DNA of 6,235 bases from Insolitispirillum peregrinum (GTDB lineage Bacteria; Pseudomonadota; Alphaproteobacteria; Rhodospirillales; Rhodospirillaceae), in NCBI RefSeq assembly GCF_042665255.1, contig NZ_JBHTCD010000070.1, one strand, 5' to 3'. A model generated the notes under the pieces. It did not search any database and was not told the DNA's origin. It saw only the letters and a program-made list of their open reading frames with translations. Position numbers and translations under genes: made by a program. Position 1 is the first letter of the stretch; every line of letters begins with the position of its first letter. This document shows positions 1 through 5,355 of this stretch, in pieces.

Positions 1-655
1 GTCCCGGCTCCATGGTGCCAAGCTCGGGCATCCCGATCAGCAGCACAAAGGCCGTCAGGTGGGCGATGCCGGGAATGCTGGTGACGATTTCAAAGCGATG
101 AGCAAGGTTTGCATCGGCTTTGATGCGGGCCATGATTTCGGCTTCGACGCTGGCGATTTGCTCCTCGATCTGTTTCAAGCGCTCGGCATTCTGGCGTTTG
201 AGGAGTGACAGAGTGATCGTCTTTTCACGGTTTTTGGCAGCCGTGCGATCCTTGATCAATGCCTCGCGGGCAATGTGTAATTGTTTAAGTTCTGCAAAGG
301 CTTCGCTGCATCCTGGGCGAGGTTCAAGCTGCAACATCGCCCCCATGCGGGCCAGCAGGGCTGCGTCTTGCTGGTCAGTCTTGGCCAGCTTGCCAGCGGC
401 TTTCGCAAAGTTCCGGGCGTTGCGTGGGTTGACCTTCACGATCGGCACCCCTGCCTTCGCCAGAGCGCGTTCAAGGGCACCATGATAAGGACCGGTCGGT
501 TCAAAGACGACCCGGCTGACCTCCGTCCCGATCCAGCTGGTCAGTGCCTGGTGGCCATCGGGATCGTTGGTAAAGCGGTGCTCATCACCGCCTGGATAAC
601 GATGGGCATCAAGGGTATCTTTCGATACATCCACTCCAATGCTAATCTCTGTCAT
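1..655 (-). CDS. IS110-family transposase (DEDD recombinase), C-terminus cut by window edge
   Basis: This gene encodes the recombinase of an IS110-family insertion sequence. I translated it by hand on the minus strand from the ATG at 655-653; 218 codons read without a stop up to the window edge. The RuvC-like DEDD domain is clear: D9 in IGVDVSKDTLDAH, E52 in FEPTGPYH, and D94 and D97 in KTDQQDA, preceded by the family-typical VNPRNARNFAKA stretch (75-86). Residues about 120-190 are charged and helical, probably the coiled-coil linker. SIPGIAHLTAFVLLIGMPEL (about 192-211) is the start of the Transposase_20 domain with its helix-hairpin-helix. The catalytic serine region is beyond the edge. A GGAAAAG run lies directly before the ATG. 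The long structured non-coding stretch upstream favours the IS110 rather than the IS1111 subgroup, which is an inference. The visible part looks intact; whether the whole gene is cannot be seen. Confidence 0.93.
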   Translation of the reverse strand, partial: MTEISIGVDVSKDTLDAHRYPGGDEHRFTNDPDGHQALTSWIGTEVSRVVFEPTGPYHGALERALAKAGVPIVKVNPRNARNFAKAAGKLAKTDQQDAALLARMGAMLQLEPRPGCSEAFAELKQLHIAREALIKDRTAAKNREKTITLSLLKRQNAERLKQIEEQIASVEAEIMARIKADANLAHRFEIVTSIPGIAHLTAFVLLIGMPELGTMEPG

Positions 656-722
656 CTTTTCCGCGCCTCTGCTTGTCATCCGGGGCCAAACCCCTGGTAT
701 CCGTTCAGGCCTGTGGAAAAGA

Positions 723-784
723 CGAGGGTGATCAAACTCTAACTCGGTCCGTTAACGACCTGCATTGTGTGGATCCTACCCTCG
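723..784 (-). repeat. 62-bp stem-loop upstream of IS110 transposase
   Basis: CGAGGGT (723-729) is the exact reverse complement of ACCCTCG (778-784). The stem continues with GATC (730-733) against GATC (772-775) across a 2-nt bulge at 776-777, giving 11 pairs. The 38-nt loop contains a small near-palindrome centred on CGTTAACG (750-757). A stem with a large, partly structured loop is the shape expected of a guide loop in an IS110 bridge RNA, but this is inference from shape and position only. Confidence 0.5.
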
Positions 785-818
785 CCCTCGGGAGGGTGTT
801 GCAACACCCTCCCGAGGG
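785..818. repeat. Perfect 34-bp palindrome
   Basis: The sequence from CCCTCGGGAGGGTGTTG to its exact complement at 818 is self-complementary over all 34 positions with no spacer. CCCTCG also occurs directly before it (779-784), so its left arm can compete with the neighbouring stem-loop for the same partners (CGAGGG at 723-728 and 813-818). GGATCC copies lie at 771-776 and at 817-822, the latter overlapping the palindrome's right edge. There is no T-run after it, so it is not an ordinary rho-independent terminator. It could be part of the IS end, a bridge RNA stem, or a REP-like target next to which the element inserted. Confidence 0.85.
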
Positions 819-856
819 ATCCTTTATCGCCTGTCTGCACGAAAAATCATAAGACA

Positions 857-1044
857 AGCAGCGTGCGTTAAATCGGACGCGGGCACGCTGCTCCAAGGTT
901 TTGTTCTGTCGCATTGTTTATGCGAAAACCGGTTCCCACTTTTCGCACAATGCTTAGAGCGTTTTCACACCGAGCGAAAACGCTCTTCCCTTTTAGGGCC
1001 GCATTTTCCGAGCCGTTGACCGTCGACGGTCAACTTGAAAATGC
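857..1044. repeat. Composite palindromic intergenic repeat (four hairpins in a row)
   Basis: Four inverted repeats follow one another: AGCAGCGTGC/GCACGCTGCT (857-866/883-892); GCATTGT plus GCGAAAA against TTTTCGC plus ACAATGC (911-953, 4-nt bulge); AGAGCGTTTTC/GAAAACGCTCT (956-966/976-986); and GCATTTTC/GAAAATGC (1001-1008/1037-1044) enclosing a perfect 20-bp palindrome at 1015-1034. The stretch with TGTCGCATTG, GCGAAAACCGGTT and CCACTTTTCGC resembles intergenic palindromic elements seen in many copies in Alphaproteobacteria; that likeness is from memory. It is non-coding and probably forms a highly folded RNA or cruciform. Its limits are set by the outermost arms I can see. Confidence 0.7.
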
Positions 1045-1063
1045 TCTACGCACACTGTTCTAA
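1035..1063 (+). promoter_or_regulatory. Weak candidate promoter for the ybjQ-like gene
   Basis: TTGAAA (1035-1040) is a good -35 box. With a 17-bp spacer it is followed by TTCTAA (1058-1063), a poor -10 match. Transcription would start near 1070 and the leader would include both hairpins before the gene. The TTGAAA overlaps the outer arm of the repeat array. This is a tentative call; no better promoter is visible in front of the gene. Confidence 0.2.
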
Positions 1064-1074
1064 CCATATCAATG

Positions 1075-1100
1075 GTGCCATCCTTGCGGGTGGCGCTTTT
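1075..1100 (+). terminator. Short hairpin with T-tract in the leader of the ybjQ-like gene
   Basis: GTGCCATCC (1075-1083) pairs with GGGTGGCGC (1088-1096) over nine positions, two of them G-T, around a TTGC tetraloop, and TTTT follows at 1097-1100. It looks like a short intrinsic terminator or an RNA leader hairpin. It is the first of two such structures in tandem. Confidence 0.4.
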
Positions 1101-1108
1101 GCGAGATG

Positions 1109-1150
1109 AACGGGAATCCTGCGCCATCGCCGGGGTTCCCGTTTTCTTTT
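1109..1150 (+). terminator. Terminator-like hairpin immediately before the ybjQ-like gene
   Basis: AACGGGAA (1109-1116) pairs with TTCCCGTT (1136-1143). Five further pairs, including G-T pairs, extend the stem inward and leave a loop of about 9 nt. TTCTTTT follows the stem (1144-1150). The ribosome binding site of the next gene starts at 1151, so the hairpin sits directly against it. No gene upstream is left for it to terminate. It is either the leftover terminator of a gene lost to the mobile DNA, or an attenuator acting on the gene downstream. Confidence 0.55.
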
Positions 1151-1168
1151 GGAAAGGAATGATCTGGG

Positions 1169-1498
1169 ATGTCTGTTTTGTTGACCACGACGGATAGCGT
1201 CGAAGGCCGGACCATCACCCGCTATCTGGGCATCGTTTCGGGTGAATCGGTGATGGGAACCAACCTGTTCCGTGATTTCTTTGCGTCGATTCGCGACGTC
1301 ATCGGTGGGCGGAGCGGTGGCTATGAAAATGCCCTGCGCGAAGCAAAAGATACCGCTCTGGCCGAAATGGCCGAGCAGGCACGGGCGATGGGGGCGACCG
1401 CCGTGGTGGGGATTGATCTGGACTATCAGGTGATTGGCGGCGACAGCAAAACGATGCTGCTGGTTGCCGTTAATGGAACGGCGGTGGTTCTCGCCTGA
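1169..1498 (+). CDS. YbjQ/UPF0145 family protein (putative heavy-metal-binding domain)
   Basis: A 109-residue protein of the YbjQ (UPF0145, DUF74) family, whose usual length is about 100-110 residues. Family members form small beta-rich oligomers sometimes annotated as heavy-metal-binding, but the true role is not known. Characteristic stretches are TTTDSVEGRTITRYLGIVSGE (7-27, opening strand and turn), the loop with GTNLFRDFFASIRDVIGGRSGGYE (about 30-53), the amphipathic helix ALREAKDTALAEMAEQAR (55-72), and GATAVVGIDLDY (about 74-85), followed by a C-terminal strand. There is no signal peptide or membrane segment, so it is cytoplasmic. The ATG at 1169 follows GGAAAGGA (1151-1158) at a 10-nt spacing. 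It stands alone: structured repeats lie upstream, and a strong terminator separates it from the convergent zinc-ribbon gene. Confidence 0.9.
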   Translation: MSVLLTTTDSVEGRTITRYLGIVSGESVMGTNLFRDFFASIRDVIGGRSGGYENALREAKDTALAEMAEQARAMGATAVVGIDLDYQVIGGDSKTMLLVAVNGTAVVLA

Positions 1499-1554
1499 GC
1501 TGGTGATCTGGAGCTGTGAGCCTTACGGCCCCGGGCCCCATTCATTCGATATTG

Positions 1555-1595
1555 AAAGAAAAGCGCGGCATCCGTCGGGTGCCGCGCTTTTCTTT
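1555..1595. terminator. Strong bidirectional rho-independent terminator between convergent genes
   Basis: AAAGAAAAGCGCGGCA (1555-1570) pairs perfectly with TGCCGCGCTTTTCTTT (1580-1595): 16 pairs, with three more possible inside the 9-nt spacer. The stem is GC-rich inside and has A-rich and T-rich outer arms, so on either strand it gives a stem followed by a U-run. It serves both the ybjQ-like gene from the left and the zinc-ribbon gene from the right. The stop codon of the zinc-ribbon gene (1595-1597) overlaps the outermost base of the stem. Confidence 0.93.
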
Positions 1596-2704
1596 TACTT
1601 CTTGTCGTCGCTGCCTGGCTTGGCCCAATCCATTTCGAAGCGCCGGGCCCGGGCATCGGGCGTTCCCAACTGGACCCGGAAGGCTGTGGTCATGCCGGAT
1701 TCCAGATTGGGCTGGGGTGGTTCGATGATGGCCCGCTGGACGGGCTCGTCGGTGGGGCCGAACAGGATCAGGCTCAGGGACGGAATGGCCTTGGGCGATG
1801 ACGAGATGTTGGCAATGAAGCCGCGGACCACCAGTGTATCAACGCCGTTGCGGCTCAGCCATTCCGAAGTGACATCCTTGAACTGCAACCCGCTTCCCGG
1901 AGCATCGACGGTGATGCCCAGCATATCGTACAGGCTCTCGGCCCGCGGGAAGCTGGTGATGATCGCCGAACGGCCGAACCATGTTCCGGCCCCCAGCGCG
2001 GTCATCATCACGATCAGGAACACCAGGAACAGCATCGCGCCGTTCTTTTTGCTGCCATCCGAGCTTTCGTCATCATCGTCGATTGATGACCGCCCGAACA
2101 GTTCGGGGATTGGTTCGGGCTCGGCGGCGAGCAGGTCTTCGAGGTCGCTGTCAAGCGGGGCTCGCCCCAGGTCGCTGCGTGGTCCGGCTGACCGTCCGAA
2201 AGAATCGTCGTCGTTGTCGTCAAAGGGGCTGCCGAAATCCAGTCCTGCCAGCGGATCATCGTCATCGGACGCCGAACGGGACCTGCCGTCGGAATCCATC
2301 GGCAGATCGTCGTCGGCGTAACCGTCGAGGGGGTCCGGGCGGACGCGGCCCACCGGCGGCATTTCCATCGGCATCGGCTCGCTGTCCGGCTCCGCATTGC
2401 GGGCGTCGGCCAGCGCGTTGCGGGCATCGGCCAGCGCATCTTCGAACGACAACGGCGCGGGGACGGGATAGGGTTCCGGCTCTGGCTCAAAGTCCGGTTC
2501 CGGCTCGACAGCCGGAGGAGGAGGGGGTGTCGGTGCGGCGCGCTTTGGCTCTGGTGCGGGGGTGTTTTCCTCTGGCACATACCCAAGGGGCATTTGCTTC
2601 CAGGTATGCCCGCACATGGCGCACTTCAGCTTTCGGCCCTTGGGGCCGATTGCATCGTCCGGCACGGTGAAGTGCGTGGTGCAGTTCGGACAGTTGAGTT
2701 CCAT
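1595..2704 (-). CDS. Zinc-ribbon (MJ0042-type) single-pass membrane protein with DUF3426-like C-terminus
   Basis: A 369-residue protein starting at the ATG at 2704-2702. An in-frame ATG 25 codons earlier (2779) is unlikely: it lies upstream of the promoter at 2739-2767, and the zinc ribbon begins right after the chosen start. CPNC (5-8) and CAMC (28-31) form the MJ0042-type zinc ribbon, ending in GHTW. Residues 45-220 are a low-complexity linker rich in Pro, Glu and Asp, with EP repeats (67-78), a doubled ALADARN unit (90-103) and Asp runs (147-150, 163-167, 209-212). One membrane segment follows a KK pair (about 223-243). The last part (about 270-363) resembles the DUF3426 domain. The likely topology is zinc ribbon and linker in the cytoplasm, C-terminal domain in the periplasm. 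Function is unknown; the family is often found beside ftsE in Alphaproteobacteria. No clear Shine-Dalgarno is seen. Confidence 0.88.
   Translation of the reverse strand: MELNCPNCTTHFTVPDDAIGPKGRKLKCAMCGHTWKQMPLGYVPEENTPAPEPKRAAPTPPPPPAVEPEPDFEPEPEPYPVPAPLSFEDALADARNALADARNAEPDSEPMPMEMPPVGRVRPDPLDGYADDDLPMDSDGRSRSASDDDDPLAGLDFGSPFDDNDDDSFGRSAGPRSDLGRAPLDSDLEDLLAAEPEPIPELFGRSSIDDDDESSDGSKKNGAMLFLVFLIVMMTALGAGTWFGRSAIITSFPRAESLYDMLGITVDAPGSGLQFKDVTSEWLSRNGVDTLVVRGFIANISSSPKAIPSLSLILFGPTDEPVQRAIIEPPQPNLESGMTTAFRVQLGTPDARARRFEMDWAKPGSDDKK
2394..2435 (-). repeat. Two tandem 21-bp units inside the zinc-ribbon gene
   Basis: Positions 2394-2414 and 2415-2435 are direct tandem copies differing at two bases. 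Both differences are synonymous on the coding strand (Asp GAC/GAT and Asn AAT/AAC), so the encoded heptad repeats exactly as ALADARN. It lies in the disordered acidic linker, where length change should be tolerated. Confidence 0.85.
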
Positions 2705-2738
2705 GGATTTGTGAGAAGTTGCCCCGAAATGAATGTCT

Positions 2739-2767
2739 TTTATAGATGTTCGCTGACTGTAACACAA
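2739..2767 (-). promoter_or_regulatory. Sigma-70-type promoter of the zinc-ribbon gene
   Basis: Read on the minus strand, TTGTGT (2767-2762) and TATAAA (2744-2739) are separated by exactly 17 bp, close to the housekeeping consensus. Transcription would start near 2732, giving a leader of about 28 nt before the ATG at 2704. This supports the shorter start of that gene, because the upstream ATG at 2779 would lie outside the transcript. Confidence 0.6.
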
Positions 2768-2892
2768 GCGCGGGTGCAAAGCGTCAGGGGACTTTCACCG
2801 TAGATGTCCTGCCATGCGAACAGAATCGCCGGGACTGGCGTGCCATCTCTGGACGTCACGGCGGCGCTGTGCCACTCTTCGGCCACCAAAAA

Positions 2893-2897
2893 AGAGG
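2893..2897 (+). promoter_or_regulatory. Ribosome binding site that sets the ftsE start
   Basis: AGAGG ends 6 nt before the GTG at 2904. The in-frame ATG at 2814 lacks a comparable site and would add 30 residues that do not fit the family. This is the main reason for choosing a GTG start for ftsE. Confidence 0.65.
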
Positions 2898-2903
2898 CTT
2901 CAG

Positions 2904-3602
2904 GTGCAGCAAGAACAGTTCGAGTATGACACGGTCCGCTTCAAGAGTGTGGGGCTGCGGTATGGCAATGGGCCTGAAATCCTGCAGGACATTTCGCTTA
3001 CCCTGACGCCGGGATCGTTTCATTTCCTGACCGGCCCGTCGGGGGCCGGGAAGACTTCGCTATTGTCGTTGCTCTACCTTGCCCGTCGCCCGTCGCGCGG
3101 ATCGGTGGAGTTGTTCGGTCAGGATGTCACCTCGGCTCCCCGCCACCGCCTGCCAGCCATTCGGCGTAGGCTGGGGGTGGTGTTCCAGGACTTCCGTCTG
3201 CTGGACCATTTGTCGGCTCTCGACAATGTGGCCTTGCCGTTACGGGTGGCCGGGGCCAGCGAAGCCGAAATCCAGCGGCACGTTCCCGAACTGCTGTCGT
3301 GGGTGGGGCTGGCCAGCCACATGCAGGCGAAACCATCGGTGCTGTCCGGCGGGCAGAAACAGCGCGTGGCCATTGCGCGGGCGGTGATCACCCGCCCCGA
3401 TCTGCTGGTGGCTGACGAACCGACCGGCAACGTTGACGACCGCACCGCCATTCGCCTGATGCATTTGTTCCGGGAAATGAACCGGCTGGGAACCACCATC
3501 GTCATCGCCACCCACAACGAGCAACTGGTGCGGCAGATGCGCCACCCCCGCCTGCATCTGGAAGGTGGCCGCCTGAGTATCCTGCAGCCGGAGGAAGGAT
3601 GA
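2904..3602 (+). CDS. ftsE: Cell-division ABC transporter ATP-binding protein FtsE
   Basis: FtsE is the cytoplasmic ATPase of the FtsEX complex, which couples ATP hydrolysis to activation of peptidoglycan hydrolases at the division site. From the GTG at 2904 the product is 232 residues, close to the 222 of Escherichia coli FtsE. All ABC motifs are present: Walker A GPSGAGKT (44-51), Q-loop Q95 in VVFQDFRLL, signature LSGGQKQR (147-154), Walker B LLVADEP with D171 and E172, D-loop region GNVDD (175-179), and H-loop H204 in ATHN. The FtsE-type VGLRYGNGPEILQDISL start and the adjoining ftsX separate it from other small ABC ATPases such as LolD. Its stop overlaps the ftsX start by 4 nt (ATGA), implying translational coupling. 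No residue needed for ATPase activity is missing. Confidence 0.96.
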   Translation: MQQEQFEYDTVRFKSVGLRYGNGPEILQDISLTLTPGSFHFLTGPSGAGKTSLLSLLYLARRPSRGSVELFGQDVTSAPRHRLPAIRRRLGVVFQDFRLLDHLSALDNVALPLRVAGASEAEIQRHVPELLSWVGLASHMQAKPSVLSGGQKQRVAIARAVITRPDLLVADEPTGNVDDRTAIRLMHLFREMNRLGTTIVIATHNEQLVRQMRHPRLHLEGGRLSILQPEEG

Positions 3603-4516
3603 TGGCCGGGATCGGGCTGAAGGGGCTGTTTCGCAGTGACTTGCCGGTTGCGCGGGATTCCAGTGGCGGTTTCCTGCCGTGGCTGATTGCGTTGATGGTG
3701 TTCTTTGCGGCAATGGCGACCACCGGGTCGGTGGGGCTGACCGACATGATCGCCCGCTGGAACCGCGATGTGGCCGGAACGCTGACGGTGCAGATTCCCC
3801 CGGTGATCGGCACCACCGCCAAGGCCAAAGAGGAAACCGCTGCCCGTGTCGAGCGGGCCGTGCGCCTGTTGCAGTCGTTGCCCAACGTGGTGTCGGCGAG
3901 CGAAATTCCGGCAGACAAGCTGGCTGCGCTGCTGGAGCCCTGGCTGGGCTCGCGCGAGCTGATCGACGAGCTGCCAACGCCGCGCCTGATTGACGTTACC
4001 CTCAATCCGCAGGCCCGCCCCAGTCTGGAGGACCTGCAAACCCGCCTGAAGGATGCCGTCGAGGGGGCGACGATTGATGATCATCAGGTGTGGATGTCCA
4101 AGCTGATCAGTCTGGCCGAAGGCTTGCAGAAGCTGGCGTGGGGGGTGATCGCTCTGGTGTCGTTTACCACCACCACCACCGTTATCTACGCCACCCGGAC
4201 AGCGTTGGCAGTCCACCGTCCGCATATCGAAGTCCTGCACTTCGTCGGCGCAACGGACAGCTACATTGCCCGCCAGTTTGCCTCGCGCGGGTTGGCGCTG
4301 GGCTTGCTGGGCGGACTGGGGGGCCTGCTGGGGGCGGTGCCGACCCTGTGGGCCATCGTTCGCCTGTCCGAAGGGCTGCAAGGGGGGTTGATCCCGGCGA
4401 TTACCATTGCTCCGCTGACCTGGGCCTTGCTGGGCAGCTTTCCTGTCATTGCCGGTCTGATTGCGATGATCACCGCCCATATCACCGTGCGGCGACAACT
4501 GTCCGGCATGCTGTAG
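3599..4516 (+). CDS. ftsX: Cell-division protein FtsX, FtsEX permease-like subunit
   Basis: FtsX is the inner-membrane partner of FtsE; it transmits ATPase-driven movement to periplasmic amidase activators. The product is 305 residues with the standard four-helix layout: a short cytoplasmic N-terminus, TM1 (about 25-46), a large periplasmic domain (47-175), TM2 (about 178-198), a cytoplasmic loop, TM3 (about 229-255) and TM4 (about 272-294). The cytoplasmic loop carries the FtsX-typical IEVLHFVGATDSYIARQF (210-227), which contacts FtsE. Two adjacent ATGs exist (3599 and 3602). GGAGG at 3590-3594 is 4 nt from the first and 7 nt from the second, so the second may be the one used; the protein differs by one Met only. 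The stop is 2 nt before the next gene. An (ACC)5 run (4166-4180) encodes the Thr run in TM2. Confidence 0.95.
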   Translation: MMAGIGLKGLFRSDLPVARDSSGGFLPWLIALMVFFAAMATTGSVGLTDMIARWNRDVAGTLTVQIPPVIGTTAKAKEETAARVERAVRLLQSLPNVVSASEIPADKLAALLEPWLGSRELIDELPTPRLIDVTLNPQARPSLEDLQTRLKDAVEGATIDDHQVWMSKLISLAEGLQKLAWGVIALVSFTTTTTVIYATRTALAVHRPHIEVLHFVGATDSYIARQFASRGLALGLLGGLGGLLGAVPTLWAIVRLSEGLQGGLIPAITIAPLTWALLGSFPVIAGLIAMITAHITVRRQLSGML

Positions 4517-4518
4517 CC

Positions 4519-5355
4519 ATGGCAGACCTGGCCCCTCTCCCTGACGAGCGATCCTTGTTGCAGCGTCTGTGGGCGCTGGTGGTTCGTGGGATCCTGCTGA
4601 TTCTGTTCGGGGTGGCGCTGTGGTTCCCCGGTTTGGTGTGGTACACCGCCTCGATGCCGGATGTGGTTGAGGACCCTTTCACCCCGACAGATGTCATCGT
4701 CGTGCTGACCGGCGGCAGCGAGCGGTTGAAGGTTGGGTTATCCCTGCTGAAGGACGGGCGGGCACCGTTGCTGTTCGTCTCCGGGGTCAATCCCGAAACC
4801 ACGCTGGATGCCCTGTTGCAGGAAGAGGCCCCGTTGCCGGCCGGTCTGCGCAATCGCATTTTGCTCGGGCATGTGGCCGGGGATACCGTTGGCAATGCCA
4901 TCGAGACCGCCGTCTGGCTGCGCGCCCATCACATGGATTCCCTGAGGCTGGTGACGGCCAGCTATCACATGCCGCGCAGTCTGCTGGAATTTCAGGCGGC
5001 CTTGCCCCGCGCCCGCATCATTGCCCATCCGGTGTTTCCGGCCAGCGTCAAACAGGACTCCTGGTGGACCTATCCCGGTACGGCCGGTCTGTTCATCAGT
5101 GAGTACAATAAATATCTGGTGGCCCGGTTGCGTCTGATGCTGCCGGATGGCCCGCAGGAGGCCCTGAACAACAGCCATCCACCCGCACCGTCGCAAGGGA
5201 CCAGCCTGCCTCCGCTGGCCCGGATTGCCTCGCCCGCGGCGGACCCGGTGGATCAGCCTCTTGCATCTGTCCCCGTAATCCCGCTAGAAGCTCATCCCGT
5301 ACCACCCTTGCCCACCACCGGCCTGCCTGCGCCCGAGAAAGGACCGACCGAGTGA
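4519..5355 (+). CDS. YdcF-like DUF218 domain membrane protein
   Basis: A 278-residue protein with one N-terminal membrane anchor (about 20-42) and a DUF218 domain. The family includes YdcF and ElyC/SanA-type proteins linked to envelope integrity; the biochemical activity is unsettled. Seen here are the opening strand and glycine turn DVIVVLTGGSERLKVGLSLL (58-77), the strand APLLFVSG (82-89), the Asn-containing helix GDTVGNAIETAVWLR (121-135), and the family hallmark LVTASYHMPRSLLEF (144-158). The domain ends near 210. The rest (about 211-278) is a Pro/Ala-rich tail that is not part of DUF218 and is probably unstructured. The ATG at 4519 starts 2 nt after the ftsX stop and has no strong Shine-Dalgarno, so it probably depends on ribosomes finishing ftsX. 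The frame is open far upstream inside ftsX, but those residues are out-of-frame ftsX sequence. Its stop overlaps the next start. Confidence 0.9.
   Translation: MADLAPLPDERSLLQRLWALVVRGILLILFGVALWFPGLVWYTASMPDVVEDPFTPTDVIVVLTGGSERLKVGLSLLKDGRAPLLFVSGVNPETTLDALLQEEAPLPAGLRNRILLGHVAGDTVGNAIETAVWLRAHHMDSLRLVTASYHMPRSLLEFQAALPRARIIAHPVFPASVKQDSWWTYPGTAGLFISEYNKYLVARLRLMLPDGPQEALNNSHPPAPSQGTSLPPLARIASPAADPVDQPLASVPVIPLEAHPVPPLPTTGLPAPEKGPTE

Larger units (their letters stand above)
656..856 (-). ncRNA. Candidate IS110 left-end non-coding region with possible bridge RNA
   Basis: This stretch upstream of the IS110 transposase has no convincing gene. IS110-subgroup elements are known to carry a structured bridge RNA in the non-coding end 5' of the transposase, on the same strand; it pairs with donor and target DNA. 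Structures seen here include a small GGGG/CCCC hairpin (682-694), a long stem-loop (723-784) and a 34-bp palindrome (785-818). The location, length (about 200 bp) and structure fit a bridge RNA locus, but I could not identify the guide loops or the exact element end. The outer limit at 856 is set only by the start of the repeat array next to it. Confidence 0.4.
2705..2903. other. Divergent intergenic region between the zinc-ribbon gene and ftsE
   Basis: This 199-bp gap holds the leftward promoter at 2739-2767. On the plus strand I see no convincing -35/-10 pair for ftsE, although the operon must have a promoter here or further upstream. The reading frame of ftsE is open back to 2814, but the extra residues are Arg/Cys-rich and unlike any FtsE, so I treat this stretch as non-coding. 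No terminator or operator-like palindrome is seen. Confidence 0.6.

Noticed and set aside
120..742. Two plus-strand open frames over the left edge
   Set aside because: They are antisense to the IS110 transposase, which shows all DEDD residues on the minus strand.
956..994. AGAGCGTTTTC hairpin followed by TCCCTTTT considered as a terminator
   Set aside because: The T-tract is interrupted and there is no upstream gene on this strand; the hairpin is one unit of the repeat array.
732..1019. Small open frames on both strands through the palindrome and repeat array
   Set aside because: The DNA is explained by inverted repeats; the frames have no ribosome binding sites and Arg/Cys-rich translations typical of non-coding DNA.
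1015..1034. 20-bp perfect palindrome considered as a transcription factor operator
   Set aside because: It is nested inside the outer stem of the fourth hairpin of the repeat array and lies well away from a convincing promoter, so it is better read as part of the repeat.
1434..2321. Plus-strand open frame of 295 codons across the terminator and the zinc-ribbon gene
   Set aside because: It runs through the ybjQ-like gene end and a strong terminator, is Ser/Arg-rich, and mirrors the Asp-rich codons of the real minus-strand gene.
2814..2903. Longer ftsE start at the upstream ATG
   Set aside because: The 30 added residues do not resemble FtsE, and a good AGAGG site sits 6 nt before the GTG at 2904.
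4166..4180. (ACC)5 microsatellite in ftsX considered as a phase-variation tract
   Set aside because: The unit is a triplet, so length changes stay in frame and only alter a Thr run in TM2.
3119..4498. Long open frame on the minus strand across ftsE and ftsX (459 codons)
   Set aside because: It is the antisense shadow of two clearly conserved GC-rich genes; its translation is Gln/Arg/Gly-rich and low-complexity with no recognisable motif.
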